From Hygrophila difformis (Eukaryota > Streptophyta > Magnoliopsida > Lamiales > Acanthaceae), in the NCBI GenBank assembly GCA_030278955.1, contig JAOANR010000004.1, positions 1,488,001 to 1,552,000 on the forward strand: a stretch of DNA of 64,000 nucleotides, read 5' to 3'. Made by a program: the position numbers and the translations under genes. Under the pieces are notes generated by a model. It searched no databases and was not told the DNA's origin. It was given only the letters and a program-made list of their open reading frames with translations. Each line of letters begins with the position of its first letter. Within the stretch, counting starts at the first letter, position 1. This document shows positions 46,497 through 56,371 of the stretch, piece after piece.

Positions 46497-47824
46497 AAAG
46501 GCCTCATCAGTGGCCACCCCGCAATAGAGGCACCGAGTGCGAAGAAGGCCATCCCGAATTTCCCATCCCCATCCAGAACGTAATCCGTAATGGTTTTCTC
46601 GTTCGTCTCCTCCAGCATGTGTAAGTACGAAGGGATCATCTTAAATGACTCATCGTGATCGCCAAAAATTGAGCAGATTGCGTGGTTTCTTATCTTCCGG
46701 GCCATTTCTATCGAGATATTAACGCCCTCACGCTGCAGCTTAGCTTGGATCATCACAGGATCTAGCGTCTTCTCCTCGACAACTATTTCCGATGCATAAT
46801 AGCTGCCCAAATGTCTCGAGGGGAGTGTCGTCGGTTGTGGCCTGTCTGGGTCTGCGCTGCAAGAATGCGGAACCAATTTGTACACCTTCCAAAGCGATGT
46901 CGTTCCACTTGCTCGCATCTCAAATTCGCAATCTTCAACCTTACACCTCACCCAGTACCTCTCCTTATCCGACTTCCACGTGCGCATACCACACCGGGCA
47001 GCCACAAGATATTTTGTCAGCATCGCTTGCAACTTCGCCTTCGTTGCGAACATTGAGCCGACCGCGAATGATGAATCCACAGTATCGTCAACATGCTCAT
47101 CGACCAGCCTTTCGGGTAAGTCAAAGTGTGGCCGAGGGAGGTTCCACATCCCATGACTCATATCCGGGACAGTGTATACTTCTTCTGTCCTCGTCCAACG
47201 TGGATTATGACCAGCTTGCAGCCCTGGACGCCCCTCCCTCTTGATCCGTTCTTGATTCCGCTCTGTATCTCGCACAATACTGTAATAGTACTGAAAATCT
47301 CCCCAAGTCATGGGCATACGAAGCTCATCCTCACTCTCCGATCCCGAGCTACTTTCTTCAGCACGGTCTGCATGACCATCGACCTCCAACCGCTCGGTCA
47401 CTACTGCATCTCCGCATACATTCTCCACCGGCTCCGGCACATCTTCGATCCGCAACTGCCTTCCTCCTCCATGTGCTACACCGCGCCCATATCCTGCAAA
47501 ATTACCCATACCGCTACTTCCGTCCACATTTCCCCGTACCACTCCGTACCCGTGGCTGCTCCCAGCTACATTTTCATTCCCGTATATATTTATTGTCGGT
47601 GTCGGGCCAAATATGTTGTCCATCACGCTTCCAGAATGTAGCTCAACGTACGACATGGTTCTTTGCGCGTCGTAGTTAGTTGAGTTCTGTGTCTCTTGTA
47701 TCCCTTCAATTCCCAATAATATCTCAAACTTATAGAAAATACTGATGGGGTTAAGCGTTAACTGAGTACTATGGATACCAAGTAATCTCATGTAATGCAG
47801 CGTTAACATTTCTAAATTATTCAT
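46497..47824 (-). pseudogene. mudrA: mudrA transposase, N-terminal half (MuDR DNA-binding domain)
   Basis: The frame is open on - from 47824 to the insertion. The likely start is the Met of MSYVELHSG near 47655 or an upstream Met. The first part is Gly-rich and acidic. It is followed by the MuDR-type DNA-binding domain starting VGSMFATKAKLQAMLTKY and carrying a zinc-binding pattern (RCKVEDC...PHSC). The segment ends ...GWPLMRPF exactly where the transposase core FIAIDG resumes at 26489. No stop or frameshift is seen, so mudrA looks intact apart from the retrotransposon. Confidence 0.9.
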
Positions 47825-47984
47825 ATTACGATGGATTTACGCAGCATTGCAAAATAAAACTTACGGTTTCGGCCTTGCTCTTCCTCGTCGTGTGGATGCC
47901 ACTCGCCCTGGTACCATGTGCTACCGGTCAGTGACTCCCAGAATGACATTGCTACGTTTAGTCAATCACCCACACCTAATAACA
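47825..47984. other. Upstream region of mudrA
   Basis: Short sequence of moderate GC just upstream of the mudrA frame. It is the presumed 5' region, but no promoter element could be assigned. Confidence 0.4.
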
Positions 47985-48538
47985 CATAAATTAACAATAA
48001 TAATATTAGTAATATTACTACTAATAATAAATAATATTATTACCAATAATATTAATAATAGTAATATAATTAGTTATAATAATAATACTAATAATAATAT
48101 AAATAATTAATAATATTACAAATAATAGTAATAATACTAATAATAATAATATTAAATTATAACCGAATTCAATAACCGACTTCAATAAAGAAAATAATAA
48201 TGCTGATAAAAAAAATAATAATAACATTAATAATAACAATAAGAATAAATTAATAATAACAACAGTAATAAAAATAATAATACTTATTAATAGTAATAAT
48301 AATAATAATAGTAATAAAATTAATAGTAATAAATAATATATTAAACTGTTATAATAATAATAAATAATTTTACTTAATAATAGTAATAAATAATAATAAT
48401 TGTAATAAAAATAATAATTAATAGTAGTAATAAAAATAATAGTAATAAATGATAATATTATGACTGTTATAATAATAATAATTATTAGTACTTAATAATA
48501 CTAATAAAAAATAATAATATTAATAATAATGATAAATA

Positions 48539-48581
<43 letters not shown>

Positions 48582-48805
48582 GTAATAAGAGTAATAAAAA
48601 TAATAATACTTATTATAATAGTAATATTCATAAAAACAATAACAATTATAAATAAATAAATACTAATAATAATATTAGTCCTACCAATGAAATAAATAAT
48701 AATAATAATAATACTAATAATCCTAATAATAAATACTAATAACAGTTAAATAATACTATTAAATAATAATACTAATATTACTCCTACCCTAAACCGTAAT
48801 AAAAC

Positions 48806-48871
<66 letters not shown>

Positions 48872-48960
48872 TAGTATCAATAATAAATAATACTAATAAT
48901 AAATACGAATAACATTTAATTAATGCTATTAAATAATAATAATACTAATAATAAATAAAT

Positions 48961-48991
<31 letters not shown>

Positions 48992-49002
48992 CAGTTAAAA
49001 TA

Positions 49003-49065
<63 letters not shown>
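47985..49065. repeat. TAA/AAT-rich microsatellite zone
   Basis: Over 1 kb of imperfect (TAA)n with AGTAAT, ATTAAT and ACTAAT variants. Purer runs lie near 48540-48580, 48806-48870 and 49002-49064. ORFs here are low-complexity and not genes. Confidence 0.93.
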
Positions 49066-49067
<2 letters not shown>

Positions 49068-49559
49068 CAACGAAAATATGAAAACAAACAAATTAAACCT
49101 TAGTTGTTCTACTGTAATGATAATTAACAACATAAAACATAAAATTTAAGAAATAAATCCTAAAAATTAAGACTGTTTAGGCATTTTTAATACTAATATA
49201 CCATATTTTTAACTAAATTAATATTACTCATTGTGCTACTAACAATTACACATCTATATTTGGTATTAACATAAACACAAACAACACAAAAACAACATTT
49301 TAAACTAATACTACAACATATTTAACTACTCACTGCATTTAAGCACTTAATAATCGGAATTACTAAACAAAGCATACTAAAAATTATACCTCACAGCAAA
49401 ATTGAGGCCGTAAACAGCAACAATGCCCTTGGATCTCAAGGCTCCATTCCAAAATGCAGCAACAATACTCCCTTCAAGTTTGAGAAATGAAGCTGTGCAT
49501 GTGTGCAACTTAGATCCAAAATTTATTGACTTCAAATTAATGGTGGGTGGTCAGCAATT
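49066..49559. other. AT-rich stretch without recognisable features
   Basis: No coding pattern, repeat or motif was recognised. It lies between the microsatellite and the GC-rich block and may include the MULE terminus. Confidence 0.5.
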
Positions 49560-49980
49560 ATTCCAGGGTCGGAAGCGGGTTCGACATCGAACCCACTAGG
49601 GTCGAGACGACCACCACTGACCTCCGGTCCCCACAAATGGCAGAGAATCTTAGGGAGGGTCGACTTCGACCCCAAAGGTTCGACTACGACCCGGGGTTCG
49701 AGGATCTTCGACGGGTTCGTCAATGTTACGACCCCGACCCCGGGTTCACGTGCCGGGTTCGTCAATGTTACGACCCCGACCCCGTGTATCTTGGGCCCAC
49801 CATACCACCCACGTGTCCCTCCCGTTCGTGCTGACTACACCCAGGGACCGATCCCGACCCTCTCTAATCTCACGAACCCGGGTTTCTTAATCACCATTAT
49901 TAATTAAGCCCGGGTTCGACTTCTTCCACAGGGTTCGACGTCGACCCTATTGTCGACCCAGGGTCGTTTTTGACTTTTCG
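49560..49980. repeat. GC-rich block of GGTTCGA / TCGACCC words with a 42-bp tandem duplication
   Basis: GGGTTCGAC, GGGTCGA, TCGACCC and TCGAACCC words occur on both strands, several forming short palindromes (TTCGACATCGAA, TTCGACGTCGA). A 42-bp unit beginning GGGTTCGTCAATGTTACGAC is tandemly repeated from 49713 and from 49755. The block contrasts sharply with AT-rich flanks. It could be a MULE terminal region or another element's subterminal repeat zone. Confidence 0.75.
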
Positions 49981-50916
49981 GGCATAAAAGTATAGATTTT
50001 TTGGCGGCGGTCAAAAAAGATAATGGCAGGCACCTGACAGGGTACTGCAATTTGAAACCCAACTATAGGCGCGACTCGGGAAAAGTTACAATATTTTATT
50101 TCTGCTATAGGCGCGTGGACAAAGAAATACAACTCAAATGACATTTATGTGTGCCTGTTCATCTCAAACGGTCAGATTTTGAATGAAGAGTTGCATCTCT
50201 TTTATGAATTGATTCACCCACACATTCGGTCAACAATAACAACATATTGCAATTAATTTGTTGACAATCTCCATAGGCATATTCATACATTCAAAGCCTT
50301 CAGAGTTCTTAAATTTATTGCCATAAAATTCATATTTCCATTATTGGATTATCCTATAATTCATTTGGGACCCTTGCACTTTGGTAGGATGAAAGTACAA
50401 TTTTAAGGAAATTGATTCTTCGTGATCTTAACAATTTATTATTCGAGTTATTTCCCATGCATTTTCGTCTAAACAAAATTGTTCTACAGATTCGCCAACC
50501 GTTCTTGCCATGTGTTGTTCATCTAATTAAACACCAGACACCCAAAAATGCAAAAATGATGGACATACAATATACTGTGACAGGAACGTTAGTGGCAATG
50601 CGAGGATGGAGAAGTTAAATGGCAAAATGCGAGAATGCACAAATCGATCGGAGTTTGAGAGTCAGCAGGATTCATGATTCGTGTGAATATTGGAGGAGAT
50701 GAACGTTGGGGCAGAGAAGAGAAAAACAAAATCGAAAGTGAAAGTTGAAAGCTATTGCCAAACTCTATTAATAGCTGTTTGACGACACAGTCAAAGTTTT
50801 CAGTTAGTAAAAGTCACTCCACACCACACCTAAAAATATACTTCATATTGCAAAGAGCAAACCTTCCTATTTTGCCGGCAAAAAATCATAAAACATCAAC
50901 AACACACCATACCAAT
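49981..50916. other. Intergenic stretch; paired CTATAGGCGCG words near its left end
   Basis: CTATAGGCGCG occurs at 50063-50073 and 50105-50115. Otherwise nothing was recognised and no supported gene is present. Confidence 0.5.
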
Positions 50917-50934
50917 ACTTATAAAAGGTCATTC
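50917..50934. repeat. 18-bp target-site duplication, left copy (truncated LINE)
   Basis: ACTTATAAAAGGTCATTC here is repeated exactly at 51579-51596, flanking the LINE fragment. Confidence 0.95.
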
Positions 50935-51578
50935 GTTTGTCTAGGGTGGTGACGCCGCGATTTATTCAATGGCACCCTCAACAATTCTCTGGGGTTGTTT
51001 TTCATGTTGACGGAAGTTCGCTTGCCAATCCTGGCCGTGCCGTTGCTGGGTTTTGTGGAGTTCTTAGGGATGGTGATGGTCAGTGGCTTGAAGGCTTTTC
51101 TGGATCTGTTGGAGTAGCTTCGATTCTTGTAGCAGAGCTCCATGGTATCTGGAGAGGCTTATAACGCCTTCATAATATGGGATCGGAGTTGATCGAGCGT
51201 GCTGTTATTCAGATTCTCTCAAGGCTTTGAGAATTATTCGCTTGGACATTACAATCAATCGTGGCCTTTTCCTCTAATCTGGAATAATCTTGGAGTAGAA
51301 TCCTGGTTTTCATTGGTTTAACTTATTCCGTGAAGGTAACTTTGTTGCTGATGCTTTAGCTAAATGGGGGTGAGATCAATTGAGTTTTTCACTACTTGGG
51401 CATTCCCTCCCGACGAGGTGAAGTCGCTTATGGCAAATGATATGATGGGGGTCTACTTGCTTGGGCATTAGACATTTCTGTTTGATTTTTTCCTATTGTT
51501 TCTCCTCCCCTTGTTGTTGTATTTTGAGCTTTTTCTTTAGCCGACGTTTGTAAGTCACTTTTTTTTAAAAAAAAAAAA
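50935..51578 (+). mobile_element. 5'-truncated LINE (L1-type) insertion
   Basis: About 640 bp between perfect 18-bp direct repeats, ending in a poly(A) run (51567-51578). Its 5' part encodes the start of a plant LINE RNase H domain (FHVDGSSLANPGRAVAGFCGVLRD...AELHGIWRGL). After disruptions, the domain's end is readable as REGNFVADALAKWG. The frame is broken, so it is a dead-on-arrival copy. It is a different LINE lineage from the one at 54 kb. Confidence 0.93.
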
Positions 51579-51645
51579 ACTTATAAAAGGTCATTCAGAA
51601 GAAAGTGCAAATATAACATGAAAGCAATTTTATTTTATACGGAGT

Positions 51646-51916
51646 AATACTTCCTCCTTTTTTCCAATAATTGAAACATTTTAGCATTTCACGCAATCCA
51701 ATACACATTTTTAATACTCAATATCTTTAATTGTATAAAAGTAAAAATTATAAAAGTTAGGTAATATAAATCTACGCGATTAGACGAATCCAATAAGATC
51801 TCACTTTACTATGTTTTATCTTATATAATTGTGTTAAAAAATCGAATCAAAGTTACTCAGTGAATAGTAGTTACTATGCCAATATTCCATTTATTTGAAG
51901 ATGGAGGGAGTATATT
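51646..51916. mobile_element. Stowaway-like MITE
   Basis: About 270 bp, with ends TACTTCCTCC and GGAGGGAGTA as inverted repeats, TA at both borders and an AT-rich interior without coding capacity. These are features of plant Tc1/mariner-derived Stowaway MITEs. Confidence 0.75.
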
Positions 51917-52125
51917 ATTAATACTAATAATTAACTCACACAATAGAGGGCGTATTTTTATTCAATTCGATCAGCACCATTTAATATTAATGCTTGCAAT
52001 ACATACAATTATTTAAAATATGTATCTAATACATACTGTATATTATAGGTAGCAATGCACCAATATTATTACTATATTATTACTGCTCACATTTCCTTCA
52101 ATTTATATTCGGTTTAATTATTTAT

Positions 52126-53174
52126 TTATTGTGGTCCAGATGGAATGCATAGCACCGTTCCATCCGGTTTCGGGCAGCAATATCTTTTCGCGTTAAACAA
52201 CCACCTATTCGTTTTCGTATAGCAACCACCACCCTTGCCTGGCATGCCGCCACTGGACCTACCCTTGCCTGGCGTGCTGGGGTCCATGGAGCCACCCAGG
52301 CTTGGGTTCATCTCCACTGGCCAGGTGCGGAGCCATGATTTCCTAGGGATGTCCATACCCGTACCTGGACCTGTAGGGAAGGAATGAACCAACCCTACAC
52401 AAAATGTTTTGAGTAAACTTATATACTTTCTCCGTCTCATTCAGTCATGTTTGTATCGGGCATGTAATCCAATGCACTTGTTTAATGATTTATATTTTAA
52501 ATAAAAGATACATAATTAAAAATTATATAAAATATATGTTATAAATTTTGCGGTTAGACGATTCTTAAAATTCTTAAAAGACATTATTTGACTATTTTTT
52601 CTTATATATTTGCGATCAAATTAAGGCAAAATTTAATAATAAGAAACTATGACAAAAAGTTAAACTAGACAATGAATATGATCGAGGGGGTATTACCTTC
52701 GTCGTTCTTTTGATCAAGCTTAGCATGTTGCATGTGTGTGCATAGAGAATATAATATATAATATACTTCCACCATCTTTTTAGTTGTCATTTTTTTCGAT
52801 GTTTTAAAATAAATGTCTATTTTTCATATTTTTAAATAAAATAGGAGAGACCAAGACCAGAGATAATTTTCTTTTTCAAAAAAAAAGTATTACTGAAAAG
52901 TGAACATCAAAAACAAAAAAAAAGAAGAAACAAAACAAAAGAAACCGGAGGGAATATATTACTACCCAAGTTTCCATAATCAATTGGCATTTAAATTTGA
53001 GATATATACATAGAATTGTTCCACTTGGTTGATAAAGAACAAAATTGAAAACACACAAATTGATGAATGTATATAAAACAAGGAGTAAGGTGTATACTTA
53101 CATTGATATTGGGGAGCCACAACATTAAAAATGATACAGACAAGAAGAATGTAGTGAAATTTAATGGAGGCCAT
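52126..53174 (-). CDS. Two-exon gene for a secreted cysteine-rich peptide (113 aa)
   Basis: Exon 1 is 53174-53102: MASIKFHYILLVCIIFNVVA resembles a signal peptide, and the exon ends after 24 codons plus one base at a good donor (T|GTAAGTATAC). Exon 2 is 52394-52126 after the acceptor GTGTAG, and the phases fit (T+GG makes Trp). The mature part is Pro/Gly/Met-rich, including SLGGSMDPSTPGKGRSSGG, and ends in a compact Cys region with spacing C-x14-CC-x8-C, beginning CYTKTNRWLF and ending LCIPSGPQ. Two disulfides are possible. A TATA-like TGATAAATAG lies at 53259-53250, a normal distance upstream. The peptide family is not recognised; defence or signalling roles are typical of such peptides but are not shown here. 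The 707-nt intron holds two MITE-like insertions. Confidence 0.68.
52421..52697. mobile_element. Stowaway-like MITE in the peptide-gene intron
   Basis: Left end TACTTTCTCCGTCTCATTCA and right end GAGGGGGTA form imperfect terminal inverted repeats, with an AT-rich interior sharing words with neighbouring MITEs (GGTTAGACGA, TCTTATATA). Located entirely within the intron. Confidence 0.65.
52763..52960. mobile_element. Short Stowaway-like MITE in the peptide-gene intron
   Basis: Starts TACTTCCACCATCTTTTTAG and ends CCGGAGGGAATA. It is shorter and more diverged than the others, with poly(A/T)-rich middle sequence. Confidence 0.5.
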
Positions 53175-53249
53175 TTCCTTGTCTCAAATGATATTAGAGT
53201 TTGTAACTTGTGTTCGTTCTGTAATGTAATTTGGTGATCAAGAGAACTA

Positions 53250-53259
53250 CTATTTATCA
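53250..53259 (-). promoter_or_regulatory. TATA-like element of the peptide gene
   Basis: TGATAAATAG on -, 76 nt upstream of the ATG, leaves room for a 40-45-nt 5' UTR. Confidence 0.45.
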
Positions 53260-53489
53260 CCCAAATTGAATGGATAGAAACAAGGAATTAGGAATTAAAG
53301 AATTAATCTTGGTTAGTGAAGTTATTTTGGCTACCGAAATATAATTTTAATTTGGTTAGTGCATTATTAAAAGCATCTTATGAAAGTGATTATTATTTTC
53401 CATATCTAATGAAGCAATCGATGAATTATTACACTTCAACTCTATATCAAATTTCACATTGCAACTCAATTATATTATTCTAATACCAA

Positions 53490-53665
53490 AGTTGGGCTGA
53501 GTAATATGATTCTTTGGCAGCTTAAGTAAACGTCTCGGTTCGAGCCTTTGTGTATGCAGAATTCCGCATTGGGAAAAGCAACTCTTCAATGCCCACCTAA
53601 TACTCGAGGGATTAATATTGGGTCCAACGTGACCTGAGAATATCGTTATACACCAAAAATTTATA
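53490..53665 (+). mobile_element. tRNA-derived SINE-like element
   Basis: A B-box match GGTTCGAGCC lies at 53537-53546, with an A-box-like GGCTGAGTAATA about 45 bp upstream. Downstream is a non-tRNA body (CGAGGGATTAATATTGGGTC...ACGTGACC). No clear target duplication or tail was found. Confidence 0.5.
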
Positions 53666-53812
53666 TTATTCGAAATGTATAATGTAAAACATACTAAAAG
53701 AATGTGACTAGTTTTGCCTATACATATTTTGAAAACTAAAGCATGCAAACTAGAAAGAAATCAGCATATTACAAATTATGAAAACTACTCGATCAAAAAC
53801 TATATAAATCTA

Positions 53813-54070
53813 ATACTCCCTGTCCCATTAATTCCGTCTCAAAACTTTTGGACATCACATCCAAAGCATTTCTTTAACGTTAATATCTTTAAATGTGTAG
53901 AAGTAAAAATTCTATAAAATATATATTTTAAACTGTAAAAAAAAGGAATCCAAGAAGATCATACTCGACTATATTTTATCTTATATAATTGCGATAGAAA
54001 GTTAGGTCAAACTTATATTATTAACAGTGTAAAAAGTCAAAATGAGACATAACAAATGGGACGGGATTTA
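53813..54070. mobile_element. Stowaway-like MITE
   Basis: Left end TACTCCCTGTCCCATTAATT and right end AATGGGACGGGATTTA are imperfect inverted repeats bordered by TA. About 255 bp, AT-rich, non-coding. Confidence 0.75.
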
Positions 54071-54117
54071 CTTTCAAGTAGTAATACATATCTAACATAG
54101 ATAATACTCCAAGCACA

Positions 54118-56077
54118 ATGGGCAAGCAAGGGTGTGCGGCTAGGGTTCCGGTAAGAGCTGAGAGTAACACAATCAGATTTCCGGCGGGAGGCTCGGCTAG
54201 GGGGCCAACTAAGAATGTGATTGAGCAAGAGGGGCAAGCAAAAAATATCACAGGGAGCATAGCAGTAGCAGATGGGGAAGACAGAACGGAGCTCAGACGG
54301 AATCAAGACGGGGTTGGCTGAGACGAAATCTCTGTGGAGTCTATGTAGGTAACATATCAACTGAGGTGGCGAATGGACAAATTATCAAGGAAATCGACAA
54401 AGTAGCAAAAGTCCGAGACTGGTATTTTCCAAACAGGAGTTGGCCGGAGAGGGGTTTTAAATTCGGATTTATTAGAGTGGACAACAAACAGGTAGCAGAA
54501 AGAGTGATACAGAATATGAACGGGAGTAGTTTCATGGGTAGGTGTTTGAAAGTAAGCTGGGCAAAGCCTAGTAGAAGGGAGGATGAGAGAGAGCGGGCGA
54601 CAGCAAGAAGGTATAGATCGGCTAAAACCGGGCGGGAGGTTTTATCCAATAGGGAGCTGAAGCGGAAGAGTGTGTATACACCTGCATGGCGCGATGAGCG
54701 GTCATATGCTGAAGTCACCAAGGGGGTAGAAGACAGAAGCCGTCCGCGCTCACAAGATCGGATTGGAAGGGGAGATGCGATTATACTCGAACCGGTGGAC
54801 GTCGATATAGAATGGCTGGAGAGATCGGCAATGGTGGCTGTGAAGAATTTAGAAGTGATGACTGAGTTCCAAGATTGGCTTTTTGGAGAATACAAGGAAT
54901 GTGGAGATATTATTTATGGTGGGGGGCATGTCGTGGTGGTTGTATTCAATAATATGGTGGAGCGTGACAACTTCATTTCAGATGGGAGGGATTGGAAACT
55001 CATTGCATGGAAAAGAAAATGGGAATCTGGGGTGTTTGCACGTAAACAACTAGTATGGATCTATATTTTCGGTATTCCATTTTCAGCATGTAGTGAAGAG
55101 AACTTACATAAAATAGTTAATGGTTGGGGGGAGCTGATCAATGTGGATAATGACACAAAGGAAAGAAAGAGGTTGGATCGGGCTCGAGTATTGGTGGCCG
55201 TGAACTATGATGTCAAGATTCCGACGGAGATACAAGTCCAGGTTGAGAATAGTGTTGTATCAGTGCGGATAGTAGCCAGCTACATGAAGCCGTAGTTGTA
55301 GCGGACAAGGCCGGGGAACAAAATCAATCGGAGGATATGGAAGCAACTCAGGTGACGCCTACATCTGGTGGTCTCGCCGGGGAGGAAGGTGGATTCGAGA
55401 TGGGAGAGAGCTCGTCGGGGAGGAAGATGGCTTCGAGATCCGGGACTAATACATCTGGGGGAGGGGTAGGAGTGGCAGAAGTGATGCATGGGAAAGTTCA
55501 ACAGTTGGAGGCGATTGCGGCTAATATTAATGGTGGAAAGGCTGCATGCGAGAGTAGTTCCCGAGAAATAGGTAATAATGCGGTTGAGGGTGTAATAAGG
55601 GTGGAGGGGAGGGGGGTACGTTATCATAATGGACCAGGTAATAAGGATCGTAGCATAGATAGGGATTTTGGACTGGGGGATGGGAAAGGACCATATCCTG
55701 ATATCAATACTGGGCTTGAAGTAGGGATGGAATATATTGGGCTTGAGATGGTAGAGTGTGGGCCGGGGATAAGTGGTACAGCCATTAACTCGCTGGAGGG
55801 GAGGCCTAATGAAATAAGGATAGAAAATAATCGAAGCGGTGTCGATTCGATTGTCGGCTTAGGAAGTGGGATCGGGATGGAGATAGAGTCGTTAGAGAGG
55901 GTGTCTGAAGAGTTGGGCATTGCGGAAGAGGGCGTGAAAGGTACAACTTCAGAGGGTAGGGAGGATAGTCAAGAAGGTCTGGAGGAGAGGACGGAGATTA
56001 ATTTAATGGAGCTTCAAGAATGTAGGGCGGTGAAGGAGGCGATGAATAAAGTTCTATCATACAAGTTAGGGCGATAG
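54118..56077 (+). pseudogene. LINE ORF1 (RRM plus DUF4283-like), frameshifted
   Basis: An ATG at 54118 opens a short basic frame that stops at 54321. The main ORF1 frame (readable from about 54303, continuous to 55295) starts with an RRM: LCGVYVGNISTEVA as RNP2 region and RGFKFGFIRV as RNP1. Next comes a segment resembling DUF4283 (VWIYIFGIPFSACSEENLHKIV). Near 55285 the reading continues in another frame (55337-56077), a Gly/Glu/Ser-rich region. So at least one, probably two, frameshifts are present. ORF1 proteins of this type bind LINE RNA. Confidence 0.75.
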
Positions 56078-56371
56078 CGCAGACGCAGGGGGAGGGATGT
56101 AAAGTTTGGGGGCATTCCTAGTGGACATAAAAGATTGGGACAGAAAGAATCAGCAACTGAGGAAGATGGTTTTGCAAGAATTCAATTCTCGACGGTTAGA
56201 AGAAGAAATGGGGAGGTGAAACTGTTGGATTGGTCGGAGGTAGAAGCTACTCTTGAGATCGCTGATTGTCTGGGTTTGAGTTGTAGGGTGGGTTGGGAGG
56301 AGGCTGCGGGGAGAGTATGGGAAGAGATCTTGCGGGAACAATAGAGGGGCAGGGCAGGGAGTAGATCCAGA

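Larger units (their letters stand above)
1005..47824. mobile_element. Mutator-like element (MULE) with Ulp1 and mudrA genes, split by two Athila insertions
   Basis: The span holds a Ulp1-protease-like gene on + and a mudrA transposase gene on -, converging with their 3' ends about 175 bp apart (24958 and 25134). This convergent mudrA plus Ulp1 arrangement is that of Kaonashi/KI-type MULEs of plants. Removing the two LTR retrotransposons and one copy of each target duplication restores a continuous reading frame across both insertion points. The coding part without insertions would be about 6.8 kb. No convincing terminal inverted repeats or 9-bp target duplication were found, and some Ulp1-bearing MULEs lack long TIRs, so the outer ends are unplaced. 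The limits given are those of the recognisable coding sequence. Confidence 0.85.

Noticed and set aside
46792..47641. ORFs of 150 and 171 residues on + opposite mudrA
   Set aside because: They are antisense shadows of the mudrA coding frame, with no domain of their own.
47985..49133. Leu/Ile-rich 'membrane protein' ORFs on -
   Set aside because: They are translations of the TAA microsatellite.
52126..52440. Single-exon 104-residue ORF on -
   Set aside because: Its first codons run through the predicted intron end. The spliced model with a signal-peptide exon explains the sequence better.
54118..54321. Separate small gene upstream of LINE ORF1
   Set aside because: It abuts and overlaps the ORF1 region and is most simply the frameshifted N-terminus of ORF1.
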